Of a stretch of DNA of 8,504 nucleotides, positions 6,001 to 8,504 are shown piece after piece. The position numbers and the translations under genes are program-made. The notes beneath the pieces were generated by a model, which searched no databases, was not told where the DNA came from, and was given only the letters and a program-made list of their open reading frames with translations. The stretch's first letter is position 1. Every line of letters starts with the position of its first letter. The stretch comes from an uncultured Amylibacter sp. (GTDB taxonomy: Bacteria; Pseudomonadota; Alphaproteobacteria; Rhodobacterales; Rhodobacteraceae), in NCBI GenBank assembly GCA_938001995.1, contig CALLAV010000208.1:1-8504 (forward strand). Direction: 5' to 3'.

Positions 6001-7283
6001 CCCCGAACGCGTTCCCCGGCCACCCACACCGCCGAAATGGCGCGGTCGTCGCCCATCATGATGGTGGGGAAGACGGCTTCCCAGATATTCTCCGCGCGTG
6101 CTGCACTTAGCTTGATCGGATCGGTGGAACAGAGGTTGAGGGCGATGAGGTCAGCCTCATTTCCAGCCACCAGATTGCCGATTTTATCCGACAGACCCAG
6201 CGTTTTGGCAGAGCCGACCGTTGCAAGGTACAACAAGTGGCTGGCATGCAGTGCATCGCCGCGCAATTGCGCAACCTCATAGGCTGCGGCCATGGTACGT
6301 AGCATCGAAAAGGATGACCCGCCGCCAGTGTCTGTTGCCAAACCCGTGGTAACGCCCGCTGCGTTCAGCCCTGTCACATCACACAGGCCAGAGCCGATAA
6401 ACGTGTTCGACGTGGGGCAGTGGGCGATGGTTACGCCTGTGTCCCGCATCTTGGTAATTTCGCGCGGGGTCAGATGGATCGAATGCCCCATGATCGCCCC
6501 CTCGCGCACCAATCCGTGTTGTTCGTAAGTATCGAGGTAATCGCGTGCATTCGGGAACAGCTCCTTAACCCAAGCGATTTCTTCGAGTTGTTCCGACAAA
6601 TGCGTTTGCATCAGACAATCAGGACGCTCGGACCAGAGACCGCCAAGTGCGGCAAGCTGATCCTCGGTCGAGGTCGGAGAAAAGCGGGGCGTGATCGCAT
6701 AGGTGGCGCGGCCGTGCCCATGCCAACGGTCAATTAGGGCCTTACTGTCGTCATACGCGGATTGCGCAGTGTCGCGCAGCGTGTCGGGTGCGTTGCGATC
6801 CATACAGGTTTTCCCGCCCACCATGCGCATGTTGCGCGCAGCTGCGGCTGTAAAATAGGCGTCAACGCTTTGCGGATGAATGGTGCAGAAACTCGCCGCG
6901 GTGGTTGTGCCATTGGCAAGCGCAAAGTCGCAGTATTTTCCTGCAATATCAGCGGCATAATCTACATCATCAAAGCGAGATTCTTCGGGGAAAGTATAGG
7001 TGTTGAGCCAATCAATCAGCCGTTTGCCCCATGATGCAATGATTGCGGTTTGCGGGTAATGCACATGCGCATCCACAAAACCCGCCATCAAAAGGTGGTC
7101 GCCCATGTCGGTAATTTCGGCGCGCGCGTGCGTCGCCTTCATGTCATCTGCAGGGCCCACCGCCGAAATTTTACCGTTTTCGATCGCAACCGCGCCGTGG
7201 GTTTCATGACGTGCTGCGCTTGGCCCTTCGACAAACGGATCGCCTGAAAAAGAAAGGGTTTGTCCGAGGATGAGTTGGGTCAT
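5997..7283 (-). CDS. guaD: Guanine deaminase
   Basis: Zinc hydrolase of 428 residues that deaminates guanine to xanthine in the cytoplasm, an entry step of purine catabolism. Seen: H73 and H75 (DAHVHYPQ), the guanine-deaminase hallmark CMDRNAPD (160-167), the guanine-contacting arginine region TPRFSPTS (R200), H228 and E231 (QTHLSEQ), H267 (MGHSIHL), HCPTSN (288-293) and D318 (TDTGGGSSFSML). Length and N-terminus (MTQLILGQTLSFSG) fit the bacterial family, so ATG 7283 is taken as the start; AGGCGG lies about nine bases upstream of it. The gene converges with the 8-oxoguanine deaminase gene. It lies 101 bases downstream of the DUF6165-like gene on the same strand, far enough that it may have its own promoter; I could not identify a convincing one. 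Confidence 0.94.
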   Translation of the reverse strand: MTQLILGQTLSFSGDPFVEGPSAARHETHGAVAIENGKISAVGPADDMKATHARAEITDMGDHLLMAGFVDAHVHYPQTAIIASWGKRLIDWLNTYTFPEESRFDDVDYAADIAGKYCDFALANGTTTAASFCTIHPQSVDAYFTAAAARNMRMVGGKTCMDRNAPDTLRDTAQSAYDDSKALIDRWHGHGRATYAITPRFSPTSTEDQLAALGGLWSERPDCLMQTHLSEQLEEIAWVKELFPNARDYLDTYEQHGLVREGAIMGHSIHLTPREITKMRDTGVTIAHCPTSNTFIGSGLCDVTGLNAAGVTTGLATDTGGGSSFSMLRTMAAAYEVAQLRGDALHASHLLYLATVGSAKTLGLSDKIGNLVAGNEADLIALNLCSTDPIKLSAARAENIWEAVFPTIMMGDDRAISAVWVAGERVRG

Positions 7284-7384
7284 TGTCTGCGCCGCCTAAG
7301 AACATTCAAAGGACATGTTTACACCTTTCTATTCTGGGCGAACAGAGAGGTTATTTTGAAGGGTTTTAAAGAAATCTTTGAAAA

Positions 7385-7774
7385 TCAATAATCCGCGTAG
7401 GATTTTTCTTCAACGATTTCAGAGCCTAACGCCAGATTGATCTGCTTTTTCAAATCGGCACGCTTGTCATTGGTCACATAAACCGCGCGGGCGAGGCGGA
7501 TGAATTCTTTGCCAAAATCACCCGCTCGTTCGCAATCGCGGATGTCGTCTTCGATGTCCCACAGCTCTTTGTTTACAGACAAAAGAGCCGCATTCAGGGC
7601 GGTAATTTCATCTGATTTCGGGATGCCTTCGTCTGCCACTTTTGACAAAAGCTCGTGTTCAACCTTCACGTTGGCCCGTTTTGTCGCGTCAGAGATATTT
7701 TCCAACTTGATCGTCAGGATCGTCAGTTTATCGAGCAATTCGCCCGGTGAAATAGGGGTCAGGATTTCACGCAT
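7385..7774 (-). CDS. DUF6165-like small helical protein of unknown function
   Basis: Protein of 129 residues with no signal peptide or membrane segment. It opens with the conserved-looking ISPGELLDKLTILTIKLENI (8-27), then continues as charged, leucine-patterned, probably helical segments (ALNAALLSVNKELWDIEDDIRDCE, 59-82) that could form a helical bundle or coiled coil. I recognise it as DUF6165-like from memory of that N-terminal signature. The function is unknown. Its ATG (7774-7772) lies inside the end of the upstream glycosyltransferase-like gene, an 8-base overlap that implies translational coupling and co-expression. No strong ribosome binding site precedes it, which fits coupling. A role alongside the transferase in surface polysaccharide or glycosylation is inference from context. 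Confidence 0.8.
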   Translation of the reverse strand: MREILTPISPGELLDKLTILTIKLENISDATKRANVKVEHELLSKVADEGIPKSDEITALNAALLSVNKELWDIEDDIRDCERAGDFGKEFIRLARAVYVTNDKRADLKKQINLALGSEIVEEKSYADY

Positions 7775-8504
7775 TTTTCTGTTTTACCAATTCTTCTATG
7801 TCTGTGCGCAGCGTTTGGAACACAGTGTCCCAATCGCCAGATTTATCTTGTCGAACCAACCGCATGGATGGATACCAAGGGGTGTGATCGGGGTAGGGCT
7901 CATACAGCCAATATGCTTCGGAGTGCAGCAGGTTCCAAACATTTGCCCCAAGCGAGCCCGACACATGGGCAATAGCGCTGTCCATGGTGATCACAAGGTC
8001 GAGTTCATTGATCAGGGCTGCGCTATCTGCGAAATCGCGATCGTTCGAGGCCGCATCGACAATCACACAGGACGTACCGTCCGCATGGAAGGCCTCGGTC
8101 AGCGGTCCTTTGTATAGCGAGAACATTTGCACGTCCGGAATATCCACAAGCTGCAAGAATTGCGTGTGGCTAAACGAACGTTTGTGATTGGCGCGGTAGG
8201 TGACAGAACCTGACCACAGAACGCCGATTTTAAAGTCGTCGGCAAACGGGGCCAACAACGATTTGGCCCGTGTGACGCTGTCATCTGGGATTGCCAGTTT
8301 GGTTGGTTCCGGCAGTGTTTCAATAGTTGTGCCAAGATAGCGCGGCAGATCCATCATCGGTGACCAATAATCACACCCCTGCATTTCCTCTTTGGCGAAC
8401 ACAAATTTATCAACGCCTTCGAGGGTCTCAAACACACGGCGCAGCGGCTTTTTCACGTTCATACGCACCTTTGCACCAAGGTCCGCAAGGCCCCGCAAAA
8501 AACG
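7767..8504 (-). CDS. Glycosyltransferase-9-like C-terminal domain protein, N-terminus cut by window edge
   Basis: The frame stays open to the window edge (RFLRGLADLG...), so the TTG near 8498 is not a proven start; 245 residues and the TGA stop are visible. Recognised features are the heptosyltransferase-like GVLWSGSVTYRANHKRSF segment, the DLVITMDSAIAHVSGSLGANVWNLL segment (nucleotide-sugar binding half in GT9 folds, usually 'ITVDTAVAHLAGALG'), and the PWYPSMRLVRQ and GDWDTVF ending. Such domains commonly close TPR-repeat proteins in alphaproteobacteria; whether TPR repeats precede this one lies outside the window. The likely role is transfer of a sugar to a glycan or protein, with donor and acceptor unknown. 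It overlaps the DUF6165-like gene by 8 bases. Confidence 0.8.
   Translation of the reverse strand, partial: RFLRGLADLGAKVRMNVKKPLRRVFETLEGVDKFVFAKEEMQGCDYWSPMMDLPRYLGTTIETLPEPTKLAIPDDSVTRAKSLLAPFADDFKIGVLWSGSVTYRANHKRSFSHTQFLQLVDIPDVQMFSLYKGPLTEAFHADGTSCVIVDAASNDRDFADSAALINELDLVITMDSAIAHVSGSLGANVWNLLHSEAYWLYEPYPDHTPWYPSMRLVRQDKSGDWDTVFQTLRTDIEELVKQKNA

Noticed and set aside
7296..7316. Six-codon minus-strand leader ORF (MSFECS) before guaD, in frame with it and preceded by AAAGG
   Set aside because: Too short to support from one sequence, and no attenuator-like hairpins were seen between it and guaD.
7368..7379. AAAGAAATCTTT palindrome downstream of the DUF6165-like gene as a terminator
   Set aside because: It is short and entirely AT-rich, without a GC stem, so intrinsic termination is not supported.
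7500..8117. Plus-strand open frame of 205 codons opposite the DUF6165-like and glycosyltransferase-like genes
   Set aside because: It lies antisense to two genes with recognisable protein motifs, crosses their junction and shows no recognisable domain; a shadow frame.

Overview
The window looks like chromosomal DNA from an alphaproteobacterium, most likely a marine member of the Rhodobacterales (Roseobacter group). This is inferred from moderate GC content, from a PrpE of the alphaproteobacterial type, from an SPOR protein with the N-terminal 'GCVFIRAG' two-cysteine layout, and from the DUF6165-like plus glycosyltransferase-like gene pair. No database search was possible. I see no mobile element, CRISPR array, rRNA or tRNA. 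Coding density is high, and no stretch above 300 bases lacks a gene; the largest gap is about 155 bases.

Left part, plus strand. The window opens inside prpE (propionyl-CoA synthetase, N-terminus cut off by the window edge). About 50 bases later comes a receiver-AAA+-Fis transcription factor built like an NtrC-family regulator. Its AAA+ core is badly degenerate: the GAFTGA loop is deleted, and the Walker A, Walker B and sensor II motifs are altered. A hairpin straddles its stop codon. An exported, very basic SPOR-domain protein with an internal IHPGDLVR repeat follows after a 155-base gap.

Middle part. A strong rho-independent terminator (11-bp stem, GCAA tetraloop, T-run) ends the SPOR gene. 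A good sigma70-like promoter overlaps its left arm and probably drives the next gene, an 8-oxoguanine deaminase. That gene converges on a minus-strand guanine deaminase (guaD), and the two stop codons share the palindrome TTAA. The two enzymes would turn 8-oxoguanine into urate and guanine into xanthine, so this is a small guanine-catabolism island.

Right part, minus strand. A glycosyltransferase-9-like protein (cut by the right edge) overlaps by 8 bases a small DUF6165-like helical protein, and guaD lies about 100 bases downstream on the same strand.

The genes do not form one obvious system. The most unusual element is the degenerate NtrC-type regulator, which should not work as a classical sigma54 activator. 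The other points worth a second look are the promoter-in-terminator arrangement, the tail-to-tail deaminase pair, and the overlapping glycosyltransferase-like/DUF6165 pair.
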